From contig CBDCSZ010000035.1 in NCBI GenBank assembly GCA_965221935.1, positions 304,352 through 368,351 of the forward strand: 64,000 nt of DNA. The letters run 5' to 3'. The translations under genes and the position numbers were made by a program. The stretch's first letter is position 1, and the number at the start of each line of letters is the position of its first letter. The stretch is from JAPOXR01 sp965221935 (GTDB lineage: Bacteria > Pseudomonadota > Alphaproteobacteria > Rhodobacterales > Rhodobacteraceae). The notes under the pieces are model-generated. The model ran no database searches. It was not told the origin of the DNA and worked only from the letters and a program-made list of their open reading frames with translations. Of the stretch, positions 27,150 to 37,543 are shown in pieces.

Positions 27150-29015
27150 TGTTGTTTTCGCTTGATTTTCTGGGGGTCCGGCCGGGCCGGAGGGCTTTTT
27201 CAGCCTGTCATTGAACTGACAACATTTCCGGGCGGTTTGATCTCCAGAAGCTCAAAGGCCCTTTTCTGGAGCGCGGTCGGCCGCGCGGCCATGCGGAACG
27301 CGCTGCCGGGCCTTCCGGGCAGGAAGGCGTCGTTCAGCGTCAGCGTTCCGAGATCGGCGAGCAGCGTCCGGAAGCTGTGGACCGGCAGGCCGTCAGGGGT
27401 CTGTTTCGCGGCCGCTTTGGCCCTGGCGCTTTCGGAGACCTCCGCCTTTTCAACCGGGGTGGACCGACCGGCGCGCGCGGCTTCGCGGTCGCTGTCCTCG
27501 AACAGGATGGGTGCGAGTTTCTCACGCATGCTCCGCTCCACATGCCAGGCGAGCATGCAGAGGAACACATGCGCCCTCACCCGCCTCTCATTGTAAACAT
27601 GGAACGGCCGGACCCTCAGCCCTGACGTCTTCATGGTCCGGAAGGCGCGCTCGACAAGCGCGAGGCTCTTATAGGCCGCCACCGCCGCCCCGCTTCCGAC
27701 CGCCTCCTTTCCGAGGCTGGCGCGCACCACATAGATTCCGTCGAGCGCCGCCTCCGCCGCGGTTTTCGCCGCGTCGCGGCTCCAGTCCATTCCGTCATCG
27801 CGGATCTCAATGCTGAAGTGTTTTTCGACCTTTTTTCTGTTGCCCCGCCACCCCAGGGCCTTCGCCGTCATCTCGCGGTTTCTCACGCCCGGCCGGCGGC
27901 GGGCCGCCGCCGCGGCGATCTCAGCCAGCGTCTGTTCCGTCGCCCTGAGCAGATCCTCCCGCTTCCGGGCCCTTTCCTCCCGCAGACGGGGATTGAGGCA
28001 GACCAGCAGCCGCTCGCCGGGAAAGTCCGGGGACACGGTCTCGGCGACCTGATCCTCAGCGAGCCTCGCCGGATCCAGCGCCGCGGGCTTCTTTTTCCCC
28101 TTCCTGACAAGCTTCCGGATATCGGCGCTCCTGAGCGCCGATATCCAGTCGAGGCCGAGAGGAATAAGATCCTCCCTGATGCGGGCCGATGTGATCATGC
28201 CGCGGTCGCCGACCAGCGCGATGTTCTCAACCCGGAAACGGCGGCGCAGTTTCTCCGCCTGGCCTCTGACGGTGTCCGGATCGGCGGTGTTTCCGCTGAA
28301 CACCTCCACCGCCACAGGGGTTCCGTCTCCCGAGCAGACCAGGCCGTATGTGATCTGCATTTTGCCTTTCTTCCCGTCCCTGCTGTGCCCGAAGGCGGCC
28401 AGCGGGCATTTCCTTCCCTCCACGAAGCTTGAACTCACGTCATAGAGCGCCAAGGTTCCGTCCCTGAGATGCCGGTTCGCGAGGCTGCGCTCGATCCAGG
28501 GCTGGCGCTCAAGCAGCCAGTCGAGCATGTCCAGCATCTCGTTGCCGCTGACCGGCCCGAGGCCGAGCTGCTCTCCGAGGCTGGTCGAGGCGGTCTCCGG
28601 ATCAAGGGCCCGCGCATCCGGCTTTTTTCCGCCCGAGGATGCCCTCGAATCCGAGGCTCCGCATGGTCCCGAGCGCCGCCGCCGCGTGGCCGTGCGGCAG
28701 CGACCTGCGGATCCCGAAAACCTCGTCCGGGGAGCCGAGAACGATTCCGCCCCTGAGCACGGCGCGGAAGCCGTCGGTGACCGCCGGCGGCAGATAGGTG
28801 AGGTTGGCGATGGTGCGCTTCCTGACCTTCGCGCCTTCGCGCCAGGCCTCCCTGAGGAGGACTGTGTCGCGGCCGCGCCTGTTGGGGATGGTCTCGATGT
28901 GGAATGACATGGGCGGTTTCCCTGCGCCATGACAACAATCCATGGCGCCTGCCGTCTCCGTGTCCACAGGATGTGTGCCTGTAACAATGTGCACTGTTGC
29001 GAAAATACGTCAGTG
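27150..29015 (-). mobile_element. IS1634-type (IS4 superfamily) insertion sequence
   Basis: About 1.9 kb, GC-richer than its surroundings, inserted between aat and accC. Ends are estimated: a GTTTTCGC on the left (about 27154) and GCGAAAAT on the right (about 29000) may belong to imperfect terminal inverted repeats. I could not define a target duplication. It carries a single transposase gene that is frameshifted. Confidence 0.65.
27200..28910 (-). pseudogene. IS1634-family DDE transposase, frameshifted at an A6 run
   Basis: The start MSFHIETIPNRRGRDTVLLR (ATG 28910) is in one frame through FEGILGRKK near 28632, then the protein continues in another frame from KPDARALDPETASTSLGEQ to the TGA at 27200, giving about 569 residues. 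The switch falls in a run of six A on the coding strand: five A would rejoin the frames. The long frame contains DVSSSFVEGRKCPL, LVGDRGMITS and a YREIR-like region with ERAFRTMKTSGLRVRPFHVYNE, typical of the IS4/IS1634 DDE core. Either an inactivating insertion of one A or slippage-controlled expression. Confidence 0.8.
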
Positions 29016-29149
29016 GGCACGCGGCCTGAAACCGCGCAACTTGCACTGGAAACTTTTTGACAAGACAAAAGCGGCCCGGCGGCCGGAAAACCTCACGTTT
29101 TCAACGTGTTGCCGTGAGTGCCGGGAGCTTCGGCAGGATGAAGATCGGG

Positions 29150-30526
29150 CTAACCGGCGGAATGGTTCAGATGTGTCTGCTGCCAGTCAGAGTTTTCCAG
29201 CCACTTTTCAAGCCAGTGGATGTCGTAATTTCCGTTCGTGATATCCCGTTCGCCGAGGAGGCGCTGAAAAAGCGGCACCGTGTGCTGAATTCCGTCCACA
29301 ATCAATTCGTCGAGCGCTTGGGCAAGTTTTGCCAGGGCAGAGCTTCGGTCGGTTGAATGAACGATGACTTTCCCCACCAGACTGTCGTACCAAGGCGGGA
29401 TTTCATACCCGGTGTAGATGGCCGTATCCATGCGGATCCCGGGGCCGCCGGGCGCATGAAATGCCGTGACCCTTCCCGGACTCGGGCGAAAATCCGGCGG
29501 TGCCTCGGCATTGATCCGCGCCTCAATCGCATGCCCCCTGATCGCCAGCTCCTCCTGCGCAAAACTCAGTGGCAGACCGGCGGCGACACGGATCTGCTCT
29601 CGCACGATGTCGACGCCGAACACCGCCTCTGTGATCGGGTGTTCGACCTGCAGGCGCGTGTTCATTTCAATGAAGTGGAATTCACCCTCGGAAAACAAAA
29701 ACTCGATTGTTCCGGCACCAGCATAGCCGAGAGCTGCCGCCGCCTCGGCGCAGCGCATGCCGATGGCATGACGCAGGTCACTGTCGATCGACGGTCCGGG
29801 CGCCTCTTCAAGAATCTTTTGGTGACGGCGCTGCAGCGAGCAGTCGCGTTCGCCGAGATGCACCGCTCCGCCATTTCCGTCGCCGATGACTTGAACTTCG
29901 ACGTGGCGCGGGCGTTTGAGATATTTTTCAATATACACCGCGTCGCTGCCGAACGCCGCGAGGGCCTCGCCGCGCGCTGACAGGAAGGCGTTTTCCAAAT
30001 CGGTTTGCGAAGACGCAACACGCATCCCGCGGCCGCCGCCGCCGGCAGCCGCCTTGACGATGACCGGATATCCGATATCCGCGGCGACACGTTTTGCCCT
30101 GTCAAACGATTCAATGCTGCCCTCGGAACCGGGCACACAGGGGACATTCAGGCCGGCCATGGTTTTTTTTGCGGCGATCTTGTCGCCCATTCGGCGGACG
30201 TGCTCGGCGGACGGTCCGATAAAACAGATGCCATGATCTTCGAGAATCTGGGCAAATGCCGGATTTTCCGACAAAAAACCGTATCCTGGATGCACGGCAT
30301 CGACATTCGCCACGCTGCAGGCGGACACGATCGCCGAAAAGGACAGATAGCTCTTTGAGGAGGGCGGGGGGCCGATGCAGATGGCTTCGTCGGCCATTCG
30401 GACATGCATGGCATTGGCGTCGGCAGTTGAATGCACGGCGACAGACTGGATGCCGAGCTCCTTGCAGGCGCGGATGATGCGGAGAGCGATCTCGCCTCGA
30501 TTGGCAACGAGGATCTTTGTAAACAT
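29150..30526 (-). CDS. accC: Acetyl-CoA carboxylase, biotin carboxylase subunit
   Basis: 458 residues, complete. It carboxylates biotin on AccB using ATP and bicarbonate, the first step of fatty acid synthesis. The ATP-grasp enzyme is shown by LVANRGEIALRIIRACKELG, GYGFLSENPAFA, the glycine-rich AAAGGGGRGMRV, GERDCSLQRRHQKILEEAP and EMNTRLQVEHPITE. It lies 12 bp downstream of accB on the same strand. Confidence 0.96.
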   Translation of the reverse strand: MFTKILVANRGEIALRIIRACKELGIQSVAVHSTADANAMHVRMADEAICIGPPPSSKSYLSFSAIVSACSVANVDAVHPGYGFLSENPAFAQILEDHGICFIGPSAEHVRRMGDKIAAKKTMAGLNVPCVPGSEGSIESFDRAKRVAADIGYPVIVKAAAGGGGRGMRVASSQTDLENAFLSARGEALAAFGSDAVYIEKYLKRPRHVEVQVIGDGNGGAVHLGERDCSLQRRHQKILEEAPGPSIDSDLRHAIGMRCAEAAAALGYAGAGTIEFLFSEGEFHFIEMNTRLQVEHPITEAVFGVDIVREQIRVAAGLPLSFAQEELAIRGHAIEARINAEAPPDFRPSPGRVTAFHAPGGPGIRMDTAIYTGYEIPPWYDSLVGKVIVHSTDRSSALAKLAQALDELIVDGIQHTVPLFQRLLGERDITNGNYDIHWLEKWLENSDWQQTHLNHSAG

Positions 30527-30538
30527 CGGATTGTCTGG

Positions 30539-31021
30539 CTATTCGATGATGACCAATGGCGAACCGTATTCGACAATCGTTGAGTTTTCGACCAACACGC
30601 TGCGCACGATGCCGGCGTGCGGCGCCGGAATGTGGTTCATGGTTTTCATCGCTTCAATGATGACCAGCGTCTCGCCTTCAGCCACCTGCTGTCCAATCTC
30701 GATGAATGGCGGAGCGCCAGGTTCGGGCTGCAGAAACACGGTGCCGACCATCGGCGCGGTCACAACGCCTGGAAGATGTCCCGGTCCGGCGGGCTTCGGT
30801 TCTGCGGCCGGAGCCGCGCTCGCTTCAGGCGGCGGCGCAGCTGACTGCCGCGGGACCGCTGCGGCAACCGCGGAGCCGGAATGCAGACGCGCCGCGATAC
30901 GGATTTCCAGCTCATCCCGGTCTGTCGCCCGCCGCCTGAATTCCAGCTCACCGAGGTCGTTTTCCTTCAAGATTTCAGTGAGGGATTTGACAAGCTCTAT
31001 GTCGTTGTTCTTTTGCGCCAT
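30539..31021 (-). CDS. accB: Biotin carboxyl carrier protein of acetyl-CoA carboxylase
   Basis: 160 residues. An N-terminal helical region (VKSLTEILKENDLGELEFRR), a Pro/Ala linker (about 57-82) and a C-terminal biotinyl domain with the biotinylation site Lys126 in EAMKTMN. AccB swings the carboxybiotin between AccC and the carboxyltransferase. It is immediately upstream of accC. Confidence 0.96.
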   Translation of the reverse strand: MAQKNNDIELVKSLTEILKENDLGELEFRRRATDRDELEIRIAARLHSGSAVAAAVPRQSAAPPPEASAAPAAEPKPAGPGHLPGVVTAPMVGTVFLQPEPGAPPFIEIGQQVAEGETLVIIEAMKTMNHIPAPHAGIVRSVLVENSTIVEYGSPLVIIE

Positions 31022-31074
31022 TACGGCCCTTTCCGTGCCCGCACGCTGAATTTGAATACCATCGGCCGCGCCGG

Positions 31075-31935
31075 TCAGCTGCCCTTGGAGCGTTCCGCCT
31101 GCACCAGACTTCTCATCTGATCGAGGGGAAGATACCCGCCGATAAGTGTGCCGCCAACGACGAAAGCGGGCGTGCCTCCGATTGAGAGCCGCTCACCCAG
31201 GGAATAATTTGCAGAGAGAATTCGCTGGACTTCATCGGATTGAGCCGTCAGCGCCAAATCCACCACGTCCACGCCGATCAATTCGGCGACGTCGGCGAAG
31301 ACCGCGTCGCCGATGGGCGAAGTGATCGAAATAAGGTGGTCGTGGACCTTCTCGTAGGCCGAATCTCCTTTGAGCTTCAGCGCGGCGATTGCCAGCTTGG
31401 ACGAGAGCACCGAGTTCTCGCCGAGTATTGGATACTCTTTGACCACGAAACGGATATTGCCGTCGCTGGCGAGCAGCTGCTGGATCTCGGGATAGGCCTT
31501 GCGGCAGAAACCGCAGCGGTAGTCGACGAATTCGACGATCGTGATATCGCCGTCAACATTTCCGCCGACCCATGAATTCTCATCGGAAAACAGCTCGTCC
31601 GCATATTCGACAAGGGCTTGCTGCTGCATCGACGCCGCGTTCTCTTCCTGCTGCCGCTCGAGTGCAGATATGACCTCCACAAGGATTTCGGGGTTTGTCA
31701 GCAGATATTGGCGGATCTCCTGATGCAGAGCCGAACGCTGTTCACCGGACAAATCGTTGAGATCGTGTGCCTGTGCGCCGATCGTCCACCCGGCGAATGA
31801 AACTGACGCGGCCGCCGCGGCCGATGCGGATATTTGCCTCAGTCCGGTCCGCAGCGGCCGCGCCGCGTTCCTGGAACGGCGGACAAGCGAATTCAGCCGC
31901 GCCGCTGCGGTTTTTTTCCATTGATGAATTTGCAT
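31075..31935 (-). CDS. DsbA-family periplasmic thiol oxidoreductase
   Basis: 286 residues. The N-terminal 55 residues include a basic stretch then a hydrophobic segment ending FAGWTIGAQAHD, which acts as a signal sequence or anchor. A helical stretch (about 60-110) precedes a thioredoxin-fold domain with active-site CGFC (Cys141, Cys144) in FVDYRCGFCRKAYPE and the cis-Pro loop SIGGTPAFVVGG. This is the Com1-like DsbA type of alphaproteobacteria and forms disulfides in exported proteins; DsbB is encoded at 51504-51998. ATG 31935 is 25 bp after the rne stop and 53 bp from accB. Confidence 0.88.
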   Translation of the reverse strand: MQIHQWKKTAAARLNSLVRRSRNAARPLRTGLRQISASAAAAASVSFAGWTIGAQAHDLNDLSGEQRSALHQEIRQYLLTNPEILVEVISALERQQEENAASMQQQALVEYADELFSDENSWVGGNVDGDITIVEFVDYRCGFCRKAYPEIQQLLASDGNIRFVVKEYPILGENSVLSSKLAIAALKLKGDSAYEKVHDHLISITSPIGDAVFADVAELIGVDVVDLALTAQSDEVQRILSANYSLGERLSIGGTPAFVVGGTLIGGYLPLDQMRSLVQAERSKGS

Positions 31936-31960
31936 GCCACTGGCCTTCCTGAACTTGCGG

Positions 31961-34390
31961 TTACAATTTTTCCTGCTGATAGTCGTCGGACCACCACCCG
32001 GTCTTTCTTTCGGTTTCGCCAGCCGACTCCGACTTTCCGTCATTTTTCGGCGGCCGGGAAGCGGAGGCCGGTTCGGCCGCCGCCGCCGACTGCGGCTCGG
32101 CTTCACCCCCGGACGGCGCGCGCGCGGCGGCTGGCGGATCAGGGTTCTCAGCCGCCGCGGCCTCGTCGGCCACCGGAGCCGCAGCGGTCTTTGGCTTCGC
32201 AGCGGATGCTTTGCGCCGCGGCCGGCGCGCCGAACAGGCACGGCTCTTTTTCGGCGATTCCGGTTCCGCTGGCGGCTGACCGGTTTCGGCAAGCGTGTCT
32301 TCGCTGTCGTCCTGCGCCCTTTGTTTGACGCCGCCGCCGGACGATCTCTTTCGCGACCGTTTCTGACTCTTGCGGTCAGGTTGGTCTCCCTCAGCCTTGC
32401 CGCGCCTGCTCTTTCCGCCGCGGGCTTCCGTCTGCTGTTCCGGTTCCGCCGCCGCCGCATCGGCTTGTTCGGCGCCATGGGTGTCGGCCTGTCTTTGACC
32501 GGCCCCGCCGCGGGGTCCCCGTTTCCGCCGCCGCCTGATTCCATCACCCCGTTTTTCTCCTGCCCGCTGGTGCGGACGGTCGACCCGGAACGGGGTTTCG
32601 ATCCCGACAACCTGCTCCTGTTCTTCGCCAGCCTCGGTGACCGATCTCTGCATGCGCCGGATTTCGAGTTCATAATCCTGCAGTCCGGCAACGCCTTCAA
32701 TCATGATCGACACGCCGTGCGTCGCTTCAGCCTCCTGGATCGAAGACCGCTTGTGATTCAACAGGAAGTTGGCAATCCGCAGCGGAACCGTCGCTTGAAT
32801 GACGTTTTGCTGGCCCTTTTCCGCCTCCACCTCGATGCGACGATGCACGTCGATGGCCAGCGATTCCGTATCCCGGACACGCCCGACGCCATTGCACCTG
32901 GCGCATTCCGATGCAGCCATGTCCATGATGCCGGGCTTCAGTCTCTGGCGGCTCATCTCGAGCAGGCCAAAGTTGGTGATTTGGCCGATTTGGACCTTTG
33001 ACCGGTCGGACTTCAAACAATCTTTGAGGCGCTTTTCGACCAGTTGATTGCTCTTGCTTTCCTCCATGTCGATAAAGTCGATCACAATCAGCCCGGCCAG
33101 ATCCCTGAGCCTCAATTGCGCCGCAACGGTTTCGGCGGCTTCGAGATTCGTCTGCAGCGCGGTTTGCTCAAGCGTTCCAGCCCGTGTGGCGCGTCCGGAA
33201 TTCACATCGATAGCGACAAGCGCTTCGGTCTGGCCAATGACGATATAGCCGCCGGATTTGAGATGTACCAGCGGATCGAAGAGACCGTTCAGCTCGTTTT
33301 CAACATTGTAACGGGTGAAGATCGGAATGCCGCCGCTGTACTGTTTCACTTTCTTGGCATGCGACGGCATGATCATTTTCATGAAATTCTTCGCCGTCCG
33401 GTAACCGTCGCCGCCCTGGACGATAATCTCATCCATACCCTTCGAATAGTCATCGCGAATGGTCCGTCGAATCAGGTCCCCTTCTTCGTAAATCTTGGCC
33501 GGAGCAATTGATTTCAGAGTGAGGTTCCGGATCTCGTTCCACTGCCTGATCAAGAAATCGTAATCGCGCCTGATTTCCTGTTTCGTGCGGTGGGCGCCGG
33601 CCGTGCGGATGATGAGTCCCGCTTCGTTCGGCACCTCGATATTGGTGGCGATCTGTTTGAGCTTGCTCCGGTCTGACACGTTGGTGATCTTGCGGCTGAT
33701 ACCGCCGCAGCGGTCGCTGTTCGGCATGAACACACAGTACCGTCCCGCCAGGCTGATGAAGGTCGTCAATGCGGCGCCTTTGCCTCCGCGCTCCTCCTTC
33801 AGGACCTGAACAAGCAGAATCTGTCCTTTGCGGATGACCTCCTGCACGCGGTATTTGCGGCGCTGGCGCCGGTTTCTGCGGTCATCGCCGGAGGAGACGG
33901 CGGAGGCGCCGGTCTCCGTTTCGGAATCCGGGCTGCCGGTTTCCGATTCGCTGTCAGCCGCCGCAGCGCTGTTTGCCGCCGGATTGTCCCCGGACCCGCT
34001 TGCGTCGGCCGGAGTTTCCTGCGTTTCGTTCCCTGAATCGGTTCCAGACTGATCCGAGTCCGCATCGCCGGCGGGCCCGCCGGCATCGGCCGAACTGCCG
34101 TCAATGTCATCGTCTTCGGTTTTCTGGCGCCGTTTGTCGGAGACCGGAATATTGAAATAGTCTTGATGGATTTCCGGAAACGCGAGGAAACCATGGCGAT
34201 TCCCGCCATATTCGACAAAAACAGCCTGAAGCGCTGCCTCTATGCGCACCACCCTCGCGAGGTAGATGTTGCCGGAGATTTGTTTTCGGTTCCGGGATTC
34301 AAATTCAAACCCCACAACCTTTTCGTCATCGACCGCCGCCACCCGCGTTTCTTCCGGGTGCGCGGCATCGATAAGTAGTTTTCGTGCCAT
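31961..34390 (-). CDS. rne: Ribonuclease E
   Basis: 809 residues. The start MARKLLIDAAHPEETRVAAVDD fixes ATG 34390. The S1 domain is interrupted by a long acidic insert (about residues 98-170, rich in Asp, Ser, Ala, Gly), as in other alphaproteobacterial RNase E. The catalytic DNase-I-like domain shows the Mg ligands in VAIDVNSGRAT and VIDFIDME, and the zinc-link CARCNG. The C-terminal third is a charged, low-complexity scaffold region (blocks of RRGKAEG, SRKRSS, PKKSRACS) expected to bind degradosome partners. The first gene of the rne - dsbA-like - accB - accC minus-strand run. Confidence 0.94.
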   Translation of the reverse strand: MARKLLIDAAHPEETRVAAVDDEKVVGFEFESRNRKQISGNIYLARVVRIEAALQAVFVEYGGNRHGFLAFPEIHQDYFNIPVSDKRRQKTEDDDIDGSSADAGGPAGDADSDQSGTDSGNETQETPADASGSGDNPAANSAAAADSESETGSPDSETETGASAVSSGDDRRNRRQRRKYRVQEVIRKGQILLVQVLKEERGGKGAALTTFISLAGRYCVFMPNSDRCGGISRKITNVSDRSKLKQIATNIEVPNEAGLIIRTAGAHRTKQEIRRDYDFLIRQWNEIRNLTLKSIAPAKIYEEGDLIRRTIRDDYSKGMDEIIVQGGDGYRTAKNFMKMIMPSHAKKVKQYSGGIPIFTRYNVENELNGLFDPLVHLKSGGYIVIGQTEALVAIDVNSGRATRAGTLEQTALQTNLEAAETVAAQLRLRDLAGLIVIDFIDMEESKSNQLVEKRLKDCLKSDRSKVQIGQITNFGLLEMSRQRLKPGIMDMAASECARCNGVGRVRDTESLAIDVHRRIEVEAEKGQQNVIQATVPLRIANFLLNHKRSSIQEAEATHGVSIMIEGVAGLQDYELEIRRMQRSVTEAGEEQEQVVGIETPFRVDRPHQRAGEKRGDGIRRRRKRGPRGGAGQRQADTHGAEQADAAAAEPEQQTEARGGKSRRGKAEGDQPDRKSQKRSRKRSSGGGVKQRAQDDSEDTLAETGQPPAEPESPKKSRACSARRPRRKASAAKPKTAAAPVADEAAAAENPDPPAAARAPSGGEAEPQSAAAAEPASASRPPKNDGKSESAGETERKTGWWSDDYQQEKL

Positions 34391-34852
34391 ATTAAAATTC
34401 CGTGCCCGCGGCGCGCCGGAAACCGTTTTGCCGGCGCCGGCGTTCGGGACTTGGTTGGACAGGTCTCGGCGGTCATGAGTGCCCAATGGCCGTTGTTCGG
34501 CCCTGCGTGTATGCGGCTGTTCATGACCGTAAGCCCGCCCGTTTGTTATTGCCTTCACCCTGCGTTGCAGAGCGTTCCGCGTTTGCCCATAGCCCGATGT
34601 TTCAAAACGCGGCAGCGAGGTTTTTACCTCCGACTGCCTTTCCTGGCTTCGGCCAATCGAAACCGGGCTTGGGACAAAACTCTCCCCGCTGCCGGGCACA
34701 GCCTGTGCGCGGCCCGACAGCAATATGGCCGAGTAACACATACTTCTTGAGATTTCACCATAAAATCGGCATAAATTCTCCATGAGGTAAGACCGCTGGG
34801 GGCAAGGCGGCCACAGAATTGCGTAGCGGAACCTTCAAAACCGTGTATCAAA
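34391..34852. other. Divergent rne / PBP1a intergenic region
   Basis: 462 bp separating two divergent genes. It should hold the rne 5' untranslated leader, which is long and autoregulatory in other proteobacteria, and the promoter of the penicillin-binding protein gene. The open frame continuing upstream of rne has no conserved start or family features. I see no clear promoter or riboswitch. Confidence 0.4.
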
Positions 34853-37543
34853 TTGAAAATGAACAATGCGGGCCGCAGTATTTGGGCCATGACTGACACC
34901 AAGCCAATTGCAGCAAAGCCGAACCGTACGGAACAGCCTGCCGCTCCAATGGATCGGCGCCCTCGGGTTAAGACCGGAACCGGCGGTCTGCTGCGGATGT
35001 TTGCGCTGGGCATGGGCGCCATATTCAGCTGGGCTTGCCTTGCACTGATCGCCGGCGCGCTGCTGCTTGACGCTGTGGTGTGGATGTTTGGCCGGGGACT
35101 GCCGAGCCATGACCAGCTGGCAAGCTACGAGCCGCCGACCATCAGCCGGGTCTTCTCCGCCGAAGGCCATCTGCTTGACGAGTTTGCAAATGAGCGGCGC
35201 CTATTCAGTCCGATTGAAGAGATTCCGCCGCTGGTGCGGAATGCGTTCATATCGGCGGAAGACAAGAACTTTTATCTTCACCAGGGATACGACCCGATCG
35301 GCATGGTGAAAGCCGCGGTTCAAGCCATGCGCGGATCGCGCCTCAGGGGCGCATCGACGATCACGCAACAGGTCATGAAGCACTTCCTGCTCACGCGCAG
35401 CCGGTCGGTCGAGAGAAAAATTAAGGAAATCCTGTTGGCATACCGGCTGGAGCAGACACTTTCGAAGGATGAGATTCTCGAACTCTATCTCAATGAAATA
35501 TTTTTGGGGCGCAATTCCTACGGTGTGATGGCAGCGGCCCAGACCTATTTCAACAAGCCTCTGGAGGCGCTTTCCGCCGAGGAAGCCGCCTATCTCGCCG
35601 CCTTGCCGAAAGCGCCGTCGAACTATCATCCGGTGCGCAACAAAGATGCGGCTCTGGCACGGCGGAATTTCGTTATCGAGGAAATGGTCGAAAACGGCCA
35701 CATCTCTCCGGAACAGGGGCGGGAGGCAAAGGGCAGCGATCTTAAGACGGTGATGAGCGGAGATTTCAACTCGTTCCGCGCCAGTCTGCCGCCGCGCAGC
35801 TACTTCACCGATGAAATCCGCCGGCAGCTGTCGAGCGCCTTCGGTGAGAATGAGTTCTTCAGCGGCGGCCTGACAATCCGGGCAACGATCGATGAGGAGC
35901 TGCAGGCCGTTGCAATGCAGGCGCTCCGTGACGGGCTGGTGTCGTATGACAGGAGCTGGGGCCGAAACTGGCGCGGCACAGGTCTGACAATTTCCGCCGA
36001 CGCAATCGCAGAGGAGCAAAGCTGGCGCGAAAGTCTGAGCGCGTTGGATATTCCCGGCGACATTGAAGGCTGGAAGGGTGCCGTAGTCCTCGAATTGGTG
36101 CGCGGCGGGGCCGTCATCGGCGTCGCCGGCGACGAATTGGGAAGCACCGGATTCATTCCGGATTCCGACGTCGAGTGGGCGCGCAAACCGGATGGAGCCG
36201 GGAGAGCCAGGAAGGTTGAAGACCTGCTGGCAGCGGGTGATGTGGCGCTGGTCGAGCGCGGCGAGGGAAATAGCGGCGACCGCGCCAACTGGTCACTGCG
36301 GCAGGTTCCCGAAATCCAGGGTTCGTTCATGGCAATGGACGTAAACTCCGGAAGGGTGTTGGCCATGCACGGCGGTTTCTCATATCAGCATTCGGTCTTT
36401 AACCGCGCGACACAGGCGCTGCGGCAGCCCGGATCCGCCTTCAAACCGTTTGTCTACGCCGCCGCCTTGGACTCCCGATACACTCCGGCGACAATCGTGA
36501 TTGACGCACCGATTGAGGTGGAAACGCCGGAAGGGCTGTGGCGGCCAGTGAATTCCAGCAAGATGTTCTACGGTCCGGTGACGCTGCGCACAGGCATTGA
36601 GATGTCACGCAATCTGATGACTGTGAGGCTGGCGCGGGACATCGGCATGGAGACGGTATCAGACTATGCCGAAACATTTGGACTTTATGAACATATGGAC
36701 CCGTTCCTCGCGAATTCGCTGGGTGCTCAGGAAACCACGCTGTTTGACATTGTCGCTGGCTACGCGATGTTTGCAAATGGTGGAGAACGCGTGATTCCCA
36801 CATTGGTCGACCGGGTGCAGAACCGCTGGGGCGAGACCATTTTTCAGCATGACCAACGCTACTGCCTCGACTGCAGTGTGCCCAATCTGCAGGAAGGCGC
36901 GATTCCCCAGATTGTGAGCCACCGCCTGCAAGTCATTGATCCCATTACCGCTTATCAGGTAACATCGATGATGGAAGGCGTTGTCCTGCGTGGAACGGCG
37001 CGCCACACGGTCAAACCGGGCGTGCCGGTTGCCGGCAAAACCGGAACCACCAATGAGTCGCGGGATGCATGGTTTATTGGCTACACACCCGACATTGTCG
37101 CCGGTTGTTACATGGGATTCGATTCCCCGAAATCTCTCGGCAAACGAGCCTATGGCAGCAATCTGTGCGGTCCTGTTTTCAACGAGTTCATCAAGGCGGC
37201 AGTCAAGAGATACGGCTCCTCCAGCTTCGCTGTTCCCGATGGCGGTGTGTTCGCCACAATCGACCGCACAACCGGCGAATTGCTTTCCGGTGCGGCGGCG
37301 GCTTCCGGAAACGGGCGCGCCATTCAGGAGTATTTCAGGATTGGCACCGAACCGGTGCGCGGGGTTTTGAGGGTTGTCGACGGCGGATTCGCAATGGCGG
37401 AGGATCTGGAGATCTTTAATCCTGAAAATGACGAAGAGCAGGTCTCCGAATCCGGCGCGGAAACCGAACAGACAGCAACGGCTGCGGCTCCGGCGCAGAC
37501 GAGGGGTTCCTTTGGGTCAATGTCATCCGGCGGGCTTTATTGA
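34853..37543 (+). CDS. mrcA: Penicillin-binding protein 1A (class A)
   Basis: 896 residues (starts possible at 34853, 34859 or 34889). Cytoplasmic N-terminus, one membrane anchor (about 49-80), glycosyltransferase-51 domain with catalytic Glu in SAEDKNFYLHQGYD and the signature RGASTITQQVMKHFLL, an OB-like insert, then the transpeptidase domain with SxxK as QPGSAFKPF, SxN as MSRNLM and KTG as GKTGTTNESRD. It polymerises and crosslinks peptidoglycan. A C-terminal Glu/Ala/Thr-rich tail follows. It lies upstream of prfB, with an unusually long gap of 735 bp. Confidence 0.94.
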   Translation: MKMNNAGRSIWAMTDTKPIAAKPNRTEQPAAPMDRRPRVKTGTGGLLRMFALGMGAIFSWACLALIAGALLLDAVVWMFGRGLPSHDQLASYEPPTISRVFSAEGHLLDEFANERRLFSPIEEIPPLVRNAFISAEDKNFYLHQGYDPIGMVKAAVQAMRGSRLRGASTITQQVMKHFLLTRSRSVERKIKEILLAYRLEQTLSKDEILELYLNEIFLGRNSYGVMAAAQTYFNKPLEALSAEEAAYLAALPKAPSNYHPVRNKDAALARRNFVIEEMVENGHISPEQGREAKGSDLKTVMSGDFNSFRASLPPRSYFTDEIRRQLSSAFGENEFFSGGLTIRATIDEELQAVAMQALRDGLVSYDRSWGRNWRGTGLTISADAIAEEQSWRESLSALDIPGDIEGWKGAVVLELVRGGAVIGVAGDELGSTGFIPDSDVEWARKPDGAGRARKVEDLLAAGDVALVERGEGNSGDRANWSLRQVPEIQGSFMAMDVNSGRVLAMHGGFSYQHSVFNRATQALRQPGSAFKPFVYAAALDSRYTPATIVIDAPIEVETPEGLWRPVNSSKMFYGPVTLRTGIEMSRNLMTVRLARDIGMETVSDYAETFGLYEHMDPFLANSLGAQETTLFDIVAGYAMFANGGERVIPTLVDRVQNRWGETIFQHDQRYCLDCSVPNLQEGAIPQIVSHRLQVIDPITAYQVTSMMEGVVLRGTARHTVKPGVPVAGKTGTTNESRDAWFIGYTPDIVAGCYMGFDSPKSLGKRAYGSNLCGPVFNEFIKAAVKRYGSSSFAVPDGGVFATIDRTTGELLSGAAAASGNGRAIQEYFRIGTEPVRGVLRVVDGGFAMAEDLEIFNPENDEEQVSESGAETEQTATAAAPAQTRGSFGSMSSGGLY

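Noticed and set aside
31934..33001. 355-codon plus-strand open frame
   Set aside because: Antisense to the low-complexity C-terminus of rne; an artefact of its repetitive Arg/Ala codons.
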